Origin: an uncultured Clostridia bacterium
GTDB lineage: Bacteria; Bacillota; Clostridia; Oscillospirales; Oscillospiraceae
DNA: 6,352 bases
Assembly: GCA_945635805.1 (NCBI GenBank)
Contig: CALZCW010000040.1
Location: 1-6,352, forward strand
Direction: 5' to 3'
Of the stretch, positions 1-4,640 are shown piece by piece. Under the pieces are notes generated by a model that was not told the origin of the DNA, did not search any database, and worked only from the letters and a program-made list of their open reading frames with translations. The number at the start of each line of letters is the position of its first letter. The first letter of the stretch is position 1. A program made the translations under genes and the position numbers.

Positions 1-10
1 CGCCCCGCTT

Positions 11-16
11 TGTCAA
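11..16 (-). promoter_or_regulatory. Possible -35 box of a promoter beyond the left edge
   Basis: A consensus TTGACA on the minus strand just after ylmH. Its -10 partner would fall outside the window, so this is only a suggestion that the next gene has its own promoter. Confidence 0.25.
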
Positions 17-22
17 CCTTTT

Positions 23-39
23 TCTACGTTATTCGTAGA
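23..39. other. Small hairpin over the ylmH stop codon
   Basis: TCTACG (23-28) and CGTAGA (34-39) flank a 5-base loop containing the TAA stop. On the minus strand it is followed by A residues rather than T, so it is not a standard terminator and transcription may continue past ylmH. Confidence 0.35.
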
Positions 40-805
40 TCCCCACGGTCAGGGCGAGGCGGTTTTTCCGCGTCTCGCCGTGGACGGTCAAAATACGCAG
101 CTTTCCGCTGCCCCGCAGAGAAAGTTCGTCCCCCTCTGAAAGGCAGCGGTCAGGCTTGAGGCAGGTCAGGCTGTTGATGCAGGCGCGGCCTGCGGAGATC
201 GCCTCGGAGGTGCTGCCGCGGCTGAGATGAAAGGCCGCCGAAAGCACCGCGTCCAGGCGCAGGGAGGCGACGGTCACCCGCTGCTGTCTCAGCTTCTGAG
301 CCGATTTTACCGCCTCGGACAGCGGGATCCGCTCCAGATACAGATGGTGTCTTCCCGCCTGGGTCAGATTGTCCGTCAGATACCGAGCCATCTCGGACAG
401 GACAAAAATGTCGCAGGTCCTTCCGTGAAGGCAGATGTCCCCCACCACATCCCGCCGGATGCCGGCTCCCATCAAAGCGCCCAGCAGATCCCGGTGGGTC
501 AGGGAATCTTCCTCGTAAAAGCTTGCCCGAAGGCAGGCAATGGGCCCGTCGGAAAAGTAATCCTCCGCCGTCAGGTAGTCGGGAAGCCAGAAAGCCACGG
601 CACGTTCGGCACCCTCGATCCCTCCATAGAATCTGCTCTCCGGCAGCAGCTTATGCGCCAAAGCCTGCTCCCTTGGAGACAGGAAAGAGGTCGAGGCGGG
701 AATGCCCCGCTGCTGCGCCCGTTCCAAGCGTTCACACAGGCGGGTCAGCAGCAGGCGTTCCTCCTCGCTCTCAGCCATAGCGGCGATCTGTTTGTTTCGA
801 TCCAT
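29..805 (-). CDS. ylmH: YlmH-family S4-domain RNA-binding protein
   Basis: A 258-residue protein of the usual YlmH length. Visible family signatures are FLSPREQ (about residues 41-47), the F-GG-E-AER stretch (59-68), and HRDLLGALMGAGIRRDVVGDI-type core sequence at 104-124. The C-terminal S4 RNA-binding domain (about 181-245) begins with the typical 'LRLDAVLSAAF' segment. YlmH proteins bind RNA/ribosomes in the cytoplasm; in Bacillus work they have been linked to ribosome rescue and to the division-gene neighbourhood (sepF, ylmG, divIVA). Here the neighbours are different: the start lies only 4 bases after the stop of the DUF4097 gene. I see no good Shine-Dalgarno before the ATG at 805, or before the in-frame ATG at 778, so translation may be coupled to the upstream gene. 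The stop codon (29-31) lies in the loop of a small hairpin. Family call is firm; the exact start is less so. Confidence 0.93.
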   Translation of the reverse strand: MDRNKQIAAMAESEEERLLLTRLCERLERAQQRGIPASTSFLSPREQALAHKLLPESRFYGGIEGAERAVAFWLPDYLTAEDYFSDGPIACLRASFYEEDSLTHRDLLGALMGAGIRRDVVGDICLHGRTCDIFVLSEMARYLTDNLTQAGRHHLYLERIPLSEAVKSAQKLRQQRVTVASLRLDAVLSAAFHLSRGSTSEAISAGRACINSLTCLKPDRCLSEGDELSLRGSGKLRILTVHGETRKNRLALTVGIYE

Positions 806-809
806 GAGA

Positions 810-1709
810 TCAGCCGCCCAAAGCGCGGATGGTCACGTCACCGCTGGCAGTGCTGAATTCATAGTCGGCGCTGCCGCTGCCGCAGATATAGCTGTCCTTC
901 CTGCTGTTGCCGGAGAAGCCCTCCACATTCAGGCCGCCGGAGGCGCTGTCCAGCTCGGCGGTGAACTGGGAATCGGCAGGAATGGTGATATCCGCACGGC
1001 CGCTGGCACTGTCCATGTCGATCTTGACAGGCGTCACGGAGGACACCACCGTGAGGTCGCCGCTGGCGCTGTCAAAGCTGATACTCTCCACCTGTCCGTT
1101 CAGCTCAGCGCTGCCCGAGGCGGTGTCCATTTCAAATTTTCCGGCACGGGACGCATCCATGCTGAAGCTGCCGCTGGCACTGTCAAATTCCAGGGAGTTG
1201 AAATCACACTCATAGACCTCCAGGTCGCCGGAAGCACAATCGACGTCGAGCCGGGCAGCCCGGATGCTTCGCAGGGACATTTCGGCGCTGGCCACATCCA
1301 GCTCAATCCATTCATACTGCCCCTCCGGCAGAAGAATCTCCAGATCCTTTTCTTTGTTCAAGCCGATATTGATGAGACCGCTCTTGCGCTCGCGGATGTG
1401 CAGCGTTCCGTTTTCCACATAATAGCGCAAACGGTCGTTCTCGTCGTTCTGTGCGGTCTCGCGGACGATAATCTCGCTGCCCTCATAGGTCCTGATGTCA
1501 ATGCTGCCGGCCGACCAGTCGATATCCACTCCGCGAATCTCTTCCGTCAGCCGCAGCTCGCCGCTTAAATCACTGACCGTATAGTTTTTGTCGTTGCCGT
1601 CCCCGAGGCTGATCACTGGAGCGCCATCCAGGCCGATAGCCCAGACCAGAGCGCCTGCCAGCAGCAGGACAACGAGAGAACAAAGTATGATTTTAACAAC
1701 AGGTTTCAT
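810..1709 (-). CDS. Membrane-anchored DUF4097-type beta-repeat protein
   Basis: A 299-residue protein. Residues 1-6 carry two lysines and residues 7-26 form one hydrophobic helix, so the N-terminus is an uncleaved anchor or signal and the remainder is probably extracytoplasmic. After a linker, the sequence becomes a series of short beta strands punctuated by D-x-A-S-G type turns. These fall near residues 138, 157, 176, 195, 213, 233 and 254, with a last variant near 286, giving a period of about 18-21 residues. This matches the DUF4097 (putative auto-transporter adhesin/LiaG-like) family, whose members probably form a solenoid of stacked strands; their biochemical role is mostly unknown. A good ribosome binding site (AAAGGAG, GGAG at 1717-1720) sits 7 bases before the ATG. 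It lies 14 bases behind the membrane-protein gene and 4 bases before ylmH, so it belongs to the PadR-controlled operon. It probably senses or modifies the envelope, but that is inference. Confidence 0.85.
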   Translation of the reverse strand: MKPVVKIILCSLVVLLLAGALVWAIGLDGAPVISLGDGNDKNYTVSDLSGELRLTEEIRGVDIDWSAGSIDIRTYEGSEIIVRETAQNDENDRLRYYVENGTLHIRERKSGLINIGLNKEKDLEILLPEGQYEWIELDVASAEMSLRSIRAARLDVDCASGDLEVYECDFNSLEFDSASGSFSMDASRAGKFEMDTASGSAELNGQVESISFDSASGDLTVVSSVTPVKIDMDSASGRADITIPADSQFTAELDSASGGLNVEGFSGNSRKDSYICGSGSADYEFSTASGDVTIRALGG

Positions 1710-1723
1710 CGTAATTCTCCTTT

Positions 1724-2680
1724 TTATAGTTCAAAAATACCGTTGATCACACCGCCAAGTGCTGCTCCCATGGGGAACAGCAGCCAGGTCGCGTACCATG
1801 CGCCGGTGCGAACAGTAAGTATCAGATAGAGGGCGGTAATAACAGCCCAGGAAATGCCGACAGTCAGCTTTTTTGCGCCGCCGGGTTGCTTTTGGAACAT
1901 CAGAACCGCGCCTCGGATCATATCGGCCACCGCGCCGGCCATGGGGAAGACCAGCCAGGCAAAAGGCCAGCCCCAAAAAACGCCGAGGGCGCAGAAGATG
2001 CCTACCACGCAGATCCAGTAGATGGGAGTCAGGATGCTGCTGAGCTTGGAGGTAGTTTTTTCTTCCGTTTCTTTCTGCACGGCGGCAGTCCGGGCCGAAG
2101 CCTTTTTCCCGGTGCGGTTAGCAGAGTAGACCACCAACGCCGTGGCAGCCGCCGCGATCAGGAACATCAGGCTGACGCCGACGGCCTCTCCTGCCTTGCC
2201 GCCCAAAAGGCCATCAAAAAGGATGGTGGGCGTGACGCAGACAACATAGAGGGCAATGCCCAGAGCGCGCAGACGCTTTCTCTTTTTGGTCTTGGCCGTC
2301 ACATTGGCGCTGAGGAGCAAATAGGTCGCCAGCGCCGCCAGCACAAACATCAGGCAGATGCCGACCGTCTCCGCCACGCCGCCAAAGGCTTCCGTGAGGA
2401 TAACGGGAATGACGCAGCAGACATACAGGGCAATGGCGATAACACGGCGGAAGATCACGTCGGACTTATTGGCGCCCAGCGGCTCCAGAAGCTCGTCAAT
2501 ATCTCCGATGCCTGCGACCGCTGCGTCAAAGGCCGCCTGCTCCGGCTGCCCTGCCGCCACCTCCTCGTCAAAGCGGTCCAGGGTGTTGAGCAGGATCTCA
2601 TCGTGCAGGTCCCGTGCCTGCGGATTTTTCGGTGCCTGAGCAAACAGGTCATTGACATATGCAATCAGTTTTTTACGCAT
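1724..2680 (-). CDS. Multi-pass membrane protein with HAAS/DUF1700-like N-terminal domain
   Basis: The N-terminal 75 residues or so (RKKLIAYVNDLF start, 'LHDEILLNTLDRFDE', 'AAVAGIGDIDELLEPLG') resemble the helical HAAS / permease-prefix domain found in proteins encoded beside PadR regulators. About eight hydrophobic helices follow. In the numbering that begins at the ATG at 2686, they lie near residues 82-100, 104-126, 141-159, 168-188, 220-240, 241-262, 278-293 and 298-318. The membrane part contains two internal duplications: about 80-128 matches 139-190 ('IALYVxCVxPxIL', 'GxxLMF', 'SAN'), and about 221-262 resembles 278-318 ('WLxFPMxxAxxxxIxG'). Helix pairs 2 and 3 are separated by a basic, charged linker at about 191-215. 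I chose the ATG at 2680 over the one at 2686 because the GGAGGT motif (2687-2692) abuts the latter but sits 6 bases from the former. The gene follows padR by 2 bases. Function unknown; a membrane partner of the DUF4097 protein is plausible. Confidence 0.82.
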   Translation of the reverse strand: MRKKLIAYVNDLFAQAPKNPQARDLHDEILLNTLDRFDEEVAAGQPEQAAFDAAVAGIGDIDELLEPLGANKSDVIFRRVIAIALYVCCVIPVILTEAFGGVAETVGICLMFVLAALATYLLLSANVTAKTKKRKRLRALGIALYVVCVTPTILFDGLLGGKAGEAVGVSLMFLIAAAATALVVYSANRTGKKASARTAAVQKETEEKTTSKLSSILTPIYWICVVGIFCALGVFWGWPFAWLVFPMAGAVADMIRGAVLMFQKQPGGAKKLTVGISWAVITALYLILTVRTGAWYATWLLFPMGAALGGVINGIFEL

Positions 2681-2682
2681 GT

Positions 2683-3015
2683 TCATACCTCCGTTTCGAT
2701 CAGTTTTTCAAGAATGGCCTTGGTCTCCTCCCACAGAGCAAGCTGCTCACGGTAGGCGGCGCGTCCACTGGGCGTGATGCGGTAATAGCGCCGGCGCGCA
2801 CCGGTGGCCTCCCCTCCCCAGTAGGATTCAATGTGTCCGGCCTCCTCCAGGCGGCGAAAGGCCGTGTAGAGGGTGGCTTCCTTCAATTCATACCGGTTGT
2901 CGGAGATCTGCCGGACAACTTTGTTGATCTCATAGCCGTAGCTGTCGCGGTGCATGAGTTGCGCCAGAATGATGGTCTCGGTATGCCCCCGCAGCAGATC
3001 CGCAGTGATGGACAT
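2683..3015 (-). CDS. PadR-family transcriptional regulator
   Basis: A 110-residue protein, the standard size for the short (PadR-s1) subfamily. The winged-helix domain fills most of the chain. 'LLRGHTETIILAQLM' and 'DSYGYEINKVV' form helices 1-2 (about 8-33), 'LKEATLYTAFRRLEEAGHIES' is the recognition-helix region (about 44-64), and the wing is 'GARRRYYRITPSGRAAY' (about 72-88). A short C-terminal helix (about 90-108) would dimerise. PadR proteins are usually repressors of adjacent genes. This one is first in an operon with a HAAS-domain membrane protein and a DUF4097 protein, and its promoter sits inside a large perfect inverted repeat, so autoregulation is likely. The start is secure: GGAGGTG (3021-3027) is 5 bases before the ATG. 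The ligand or stress that relieves repression cannot be read from sequence. Confidence 0.95.
   Translation of the reverse strand: MSITADLLRGHTETIILAQLMHRDSYGYEINKVVRQISDNRYELKEATLYTAFRRLEEAGHIESYWGGEATGARRRYYRITPSGRAAYREQLALWEETKAILEKLIETEV
2687..2692 (-). promoter_or_regulatory. Ribosome binding site of the membrane-protein gene
   Basis: GGAGGT on the minus strand, overlapping the last codons of padR. It touches the ATG at 2686 but lies 6 bases before the ATG at 2680, which makes 2680 the better start. Reading of padR through this site suggests coupled translation. Confidence 0.75.
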
Positions 3016-3051
3016 CGTCCCACCTCCAATCGCATGATCTTATCTGCCACT

Positions 3052-3080
3052 ATAATATCACGATATACCTCGCCTGTCAA
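3052..3080 (-). promoter_or_regulatory. Sigma-A-type promoter of the padR operon
   Basis: On the minus strand TTGACA (3075-3080) is followed after exactly 17 bases by TATTAT (3052-3057), a near-consensus vegetative promoter. Transcription should begin near 3045, about 30 bases before the padR ATG. The -35 box lies mostly in the spacer of the flanking inverted repeat, and the -10 box overlaps one of its arms, so a bound repressor would directly block RNA polymerase. The promoter probably drives padR, the membrane protein, the DUF4097 gene and ylmH. Confidence 0.85.
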
Positions 3081-3095
3081 GGTATATCGTGATAT
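3055..3095. promoter_or_regulatory. Perfect 16-bp inverted repeat, probable PadR operator
   Basis: The arms ATATCACGATATACCT (3055-3070) and AGGTATATCGTGATAT (3080-3095) are exact reverse complements around a 9-base spacer. Each arm also contains its own near-palindrome (ATATC..GATAT), so the site could hold two dimers. The placement over the -35/-10 boxes immediately upstream of padR is what an autoregulatory operator looks like. PadR proteins are known to bind AT-rich dyads; that this one binds here is inference. No U-tract follows either arm, so it is not a terminator. Confidence 0.8.
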
Positions 3096-3112
3096 AAATT
3101 ATATAAATTTAC

Positions 3113-3158
3113 GCTGGCTGTGCCGTCTTCGCTGTGCTACCCAATCGGTGCAGCCAGC
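3113..3158 (+). other. Imperfect inverted repeat in the padR upstream gap
   Basis: GCTGGCTGTGCCG (3113-3125) can pair with CGGTGCAGCCAGC (3146-3158) across a 20-base loop. All 13 positions pair if the plus strand is transcribed (two G-U pairs); the minus strand would have two A-C mismatches. The loop also contains TCTTCG (3126-3131), complementary to CGAAGA (3171-3176). I see no convincing plus-strand promoter or open frame. It may be a decayed structured RNA, or chance in GC-rich sequence. Confidence 0.3.
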
Positions 3159-3178
3159 CGCCGCTCCCGCCGAAGAGC

Positions 3179-3211
3179 AAAAAAGGGTACTGCCAAACGG
3201 CAGCACCCTTT
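3179..3211 (-). terminator. Rho-independent terminator of the small membrane-protein gene
   Basis: On the minus strand the arms at 3211-3199 and 3194-3182 form a 13-bp stem (core GGGTGCTGCC/GGCAGTACCC with one G-U pair) closed by a 4-base loop. The final T-run at 3184-3179 gives six U residues. On the plus strand the same stem has an A-C mismatch and no following T-run, so the direction is minus. It begins 15 bases after the stop at 3227 and separates that gene from the padR operon. Confidence 0.88.
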
Positions 3212-3226
3212 CCCTGGTCTGTTTGT

Positions 3227-3565
3227 TCAGGACAGTGGCGCCTCAATGACGTTGCGTTCTGCCCGAGAATCCTCCATCATCTGCTTTGCATAGCCGTTGG
3301 CATAGTCGAAGATCATATCCTCATAGTTGATGCGGACATCAAAGGCATCTTCCACCTTGCCCACCAGCTCCTCGACGATGTTCGCTTCCTCGGTCTCGTC
3401 CGTCGGCTCAGCGTTTACATCCGTCGGCTCCGTGACCGCCGGTTCTTCGAGCAAATAGGGCTCAAACAGGTCGGTGACATAGTCCTTCACATACAGGTAC
3501 GCCCCCAGCAGCACAGCCGCCAGCACCGCGACCTTAATCCAAACCGTCCACCAATATTTACCCAT
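3227..3565 (-). CDS. Small membrane-anchored acidic protein of unknown function
   Basis: About 112 residues; I do not recognise a family. Residues about 5-25 (WWTVWIKVAVLAAVLLGAYL) form one hydrophobic helix with a lysine inside, and the rest is strongly acidic. A low-complexity linker contains two EPTD copies, encoded by an exact 11-base direct repeat at 3399-3409 and 3420-3430. It is followed by a probably helical C-terminal segment ('IVEELVGKVEDAF', 'INYEDMIFDYANGYAKQMMED'). The likely layout is an N-terminal anchor with the acidic tail on one face of the membrane; which face is unclear. A GTG at 3574 could add three residues, but the AAAGGA motif (3576-3581) is only 1 base from it and 10 from the ATG at 3565, so I prefer the ATG. 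It is monocistronic: repeat/promoter region before it and a strong terminator after it. Confidence 0.7.
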   Translation of the reverse strand: MGKYWWTVWIKVAVLAAVLLGAYLYVKDYVTDLFEPYLLEEPAVTEPTDVNAEPTDETEEANIVEELVGKVEDAFDVRINYEDMIFDYANGYAKQMMEDSRAERNVIEAPLS

Positions 3566-3575
3566 ATTGCTCACA

Positions 3576-3581
3576 TCCTTT
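3576..3581 (-). promoter_or_regulatory. Ribosome binding site deciding the start of the small membrane protein
   Basis: AAAGGA on the minus strand. It is 10 bases before the ATG at 3565 (about 7 when aligned to the full anti-Shine-Dalgarno) and 1 base before the GTG at 3574, favouring the ATG. Confidence 0.55.
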
Positions 3582-3618
3582 CTGCCTCTTTGACGAGGCG
3601 GTGCTTGGAAAGTTCCGA

Positions 3619-3624
3619 ATTATA
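3619..3624 (-). promoter_or_regulatory. Candidate -10 box for the small membrane-protein gene
   Basis: TATAAT on the minus strand, created at the edge of the 3620-3658 palindrome. The hexamer 17 bases upstream (AACAAA, 3642-3647) is a poor -35, so this is a weak or activator-dependent promoter at best. The resulting leader would be about 45 bases. Confidence 0.4.
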
Positions 3625-3742
3625 GTAAACAACAAAAAATTTTTGTTGTTTACTATAACCCAAATCGCCGATTTGCTCACCGCTGCGCGGCAACCGCAAA
3701 TCATGGCGAATATAGTAAGCGCATTTTTTAATTTCGCTTACT
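3620..3742. repeat. Nested inverted-repeat element (TATAGTAA family)
   Basis: Three adjoining inverted repeats share a TATAGTAA/TTACTATA end motif. First, 3620-3658 is a perfect 39-base palindrome centred on 3639, entirely AT-rich except for a few G/C. Second, TTACTATA (3650-3657) pairs with TATAGTAA (3711-3718), with the inner parts TCGCC/GATTTGC and GCAAATC/GGCGA also complementary. Nested inside are a 15-base palindrome (3661-3675) and a CCGC-TGC-GCGG hairpin (3680-3690). Third, AGTAAGCG (3714-3721) pairs with CGCTTACT (3735-3742), whose right arm contains the udp stop codon (3738-3740). No transposase is present. It could be a miniature transposable element, a palindromic intergenic repeat or a transcript-end structure; the sequence alone does not decide. 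Confidence 0.6.
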
Positions 3743-4505
3743 GTTTCTTATCCTCAGCAATGAGCAGCTTTAGGGCCTCAACGCCCACGCGAACGGCAGC
3801 GGAGGTGTCCTCGCTCATATTCTGATCCAGTCCGGCAGCTTCGCGCTCCTGATTCCAGATGACATGGAAGCAGGAACCGCAGCGGCAGCCCAGCGCGTCG
3901 GCCACGACAAAGAGGGCGGCGGATTCCATTTCAGAGGCCAGAACGCCCAGGCGCTTCCAGGCTTCCCATTTCTGGAGCAGCTCATAGGAAACGGGCATTT
4001 TAGCCGGGCTGTGCTGGCCATAGAAAGCGTCCTTGCACTGCACAACGCCCACATGAGTGCGTTTGCCCATGGCGACAGCTGCCTGACGCAGGGCGATGGT
4101 CACATCCAGATTGGCAACGGCGGGGTATTCGATGGGCGCGTATTCCATAGAGGTATGCTCAAAGCGGATAGCGCCGGTGGCAACGACGATATCGCCGGAT
4201 TGCACATCCAGCTTGATGCCGCCGCAGGTGCCGACACGAATAAAGGTATCCGCGCCGATGTTGTGCAGTTCTTCCATGGCGATGGACGCGGAAGGGCCGC
4301 CGATACCGGTGGAGCAGACACTGACCTTTTCGCCCAGCAGGGTGCCGGTGTAGATATTATACTCACGGTTTTGCGCCACATGCACGGGATTGTCAAAGAG
4401 CTGGGCAATGGACTCGCAGCGGCCCGGATCGCCGGGCAGAATGCAGTAGCGGCCCACGTCGCCCTCGACGCAATGGATATGGAATTGTTTTTCAAGCTGT
4501 TGCAT
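3738..4505 (-). CDS. udp: Uridine phosphorylase
   Basis: A 255-residue cytoplasmic enzyme, the normal length for the NP-I nucleoside phosphorylase family. It should cleave uridine with phosphate to uracil and ribose-1-phosphate (pyrimidine salvage and ribose recovery). By alignment from memory with E. coli Udp, the phosphate-binding residues are present as GDPGR (25-29), R47, and R90 with T93 in 'RVGTCGG'. The CSTGIGGPS motif (64-72) and the ribose/base-binding SEMESAA motif (191-197) are also clear. The base-pocket loop reads 'DAFYGQH' (159-165), keeping Phe and Gln but not obviously the Arg of the E. coli enzyme, so substrate range may be broader. The start has AAGGAGTG (4513-4520) 7 bases upstream, and a good promoter lies at 4540-4568. 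The gene stands alone between polC and the repeat element. Confidence 0.93.
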   Translation of the reverse strand: MQQLEKQFHIHCVEGDVGRYCILPGDPGRCESIAQLFDNPVHVAQNREYNIYTGTLLGEKVSVCSTGIGGPSASIAMEELHNIGADTFIRVGTCGGIKLDVQSGDIVVATGAIRFEHTSMEYAPIEYPAVANLDVTIALRQAAVAMGKRTHVGVVQCKDAFYGQHSPAKMPVSYELLQKWEAWKRLGVLASEMESAALFVVADALGCRCGSCFHVIWNQEREAAGLDQNMSEDTSAAVRVGVEALKLLIAEDKKQ

Positions 4506-4539
4506 GATAAGACACTCCTTGTTCGATTTGGTACCTTAT

Positions 4540-4568
4540 AGTATAACATACCTTTTGAAAAGCTGCAA
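4540..4568 (-). promoter_or_regulatory. Sigma-A-type promoter of udp
   Basis: On the minus strand TTGCAG (4563-4568) and TATACT (4540-4545) are 17 bases apart, and a TG one base before the -10 makes it an extended -10 promoter. The spacer contains an 11-base palindrome CTTTTCAAAAG (4552-4562) that could be a regulator site. The leader to the udp ATG is about 28-30 bases. Confidence 0.8.
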
Positions 4569-4640
4569 GTTATTTGCCGCACTTTTATTTTTTGCACGAA
4601 ATCCGTTGGGTTTTTTTGTCTATTTCGCTCTGATTGCAGG

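Noticed and set aside
227..856. Plus-strand open frame of 209 codons
   Set aside because: Antisense to ylmH, whose family match is clear.
702..1568. Long plus-strand open frame (288 codons)
   Set aside because: Antisense to the DUF4097 gene and ylmH start; low-complexity Ala/Gly/His translation with no domain and no ribosome binding site. A codon-bias shadow.
1886..2755. Long plus-strand open frame (289 codons)
   Set aside because: Antisense to the membrane-protein gene; translation is rich in Gln/Arg/His/Asp with no recognisable fold. Shadow.
3055..3095. Dyad read as a rho-independent terminator
   Set aside because: The stem is AT-rich, lacks a following U-tract on either strand, and exactly frames a strong promoter; an operator fits better.
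2659..3249. Plus-strand open frame across padR and its operator
   Set aside because: Covers the padR gene antisense and the dyad/promoter; no ribosome binding site or domain.
3620..3742. Repeat block read as a CRISPR array or attachment site
   Set aside because: No regularly spaced direct repeats, no cas genes, no integrase and no tRNA gene nearby.
3864..4541. Plus-strand open frame of 225 codons
   Set aside because: Lies opposite the clearly real udp gene and has no start signal or domain.
4569..4640. Search for a terminator after polC
   Set aside because: Only A/T runs and very weak stems are present; nothing meets the stem plus U-tract standard on the minus strand.
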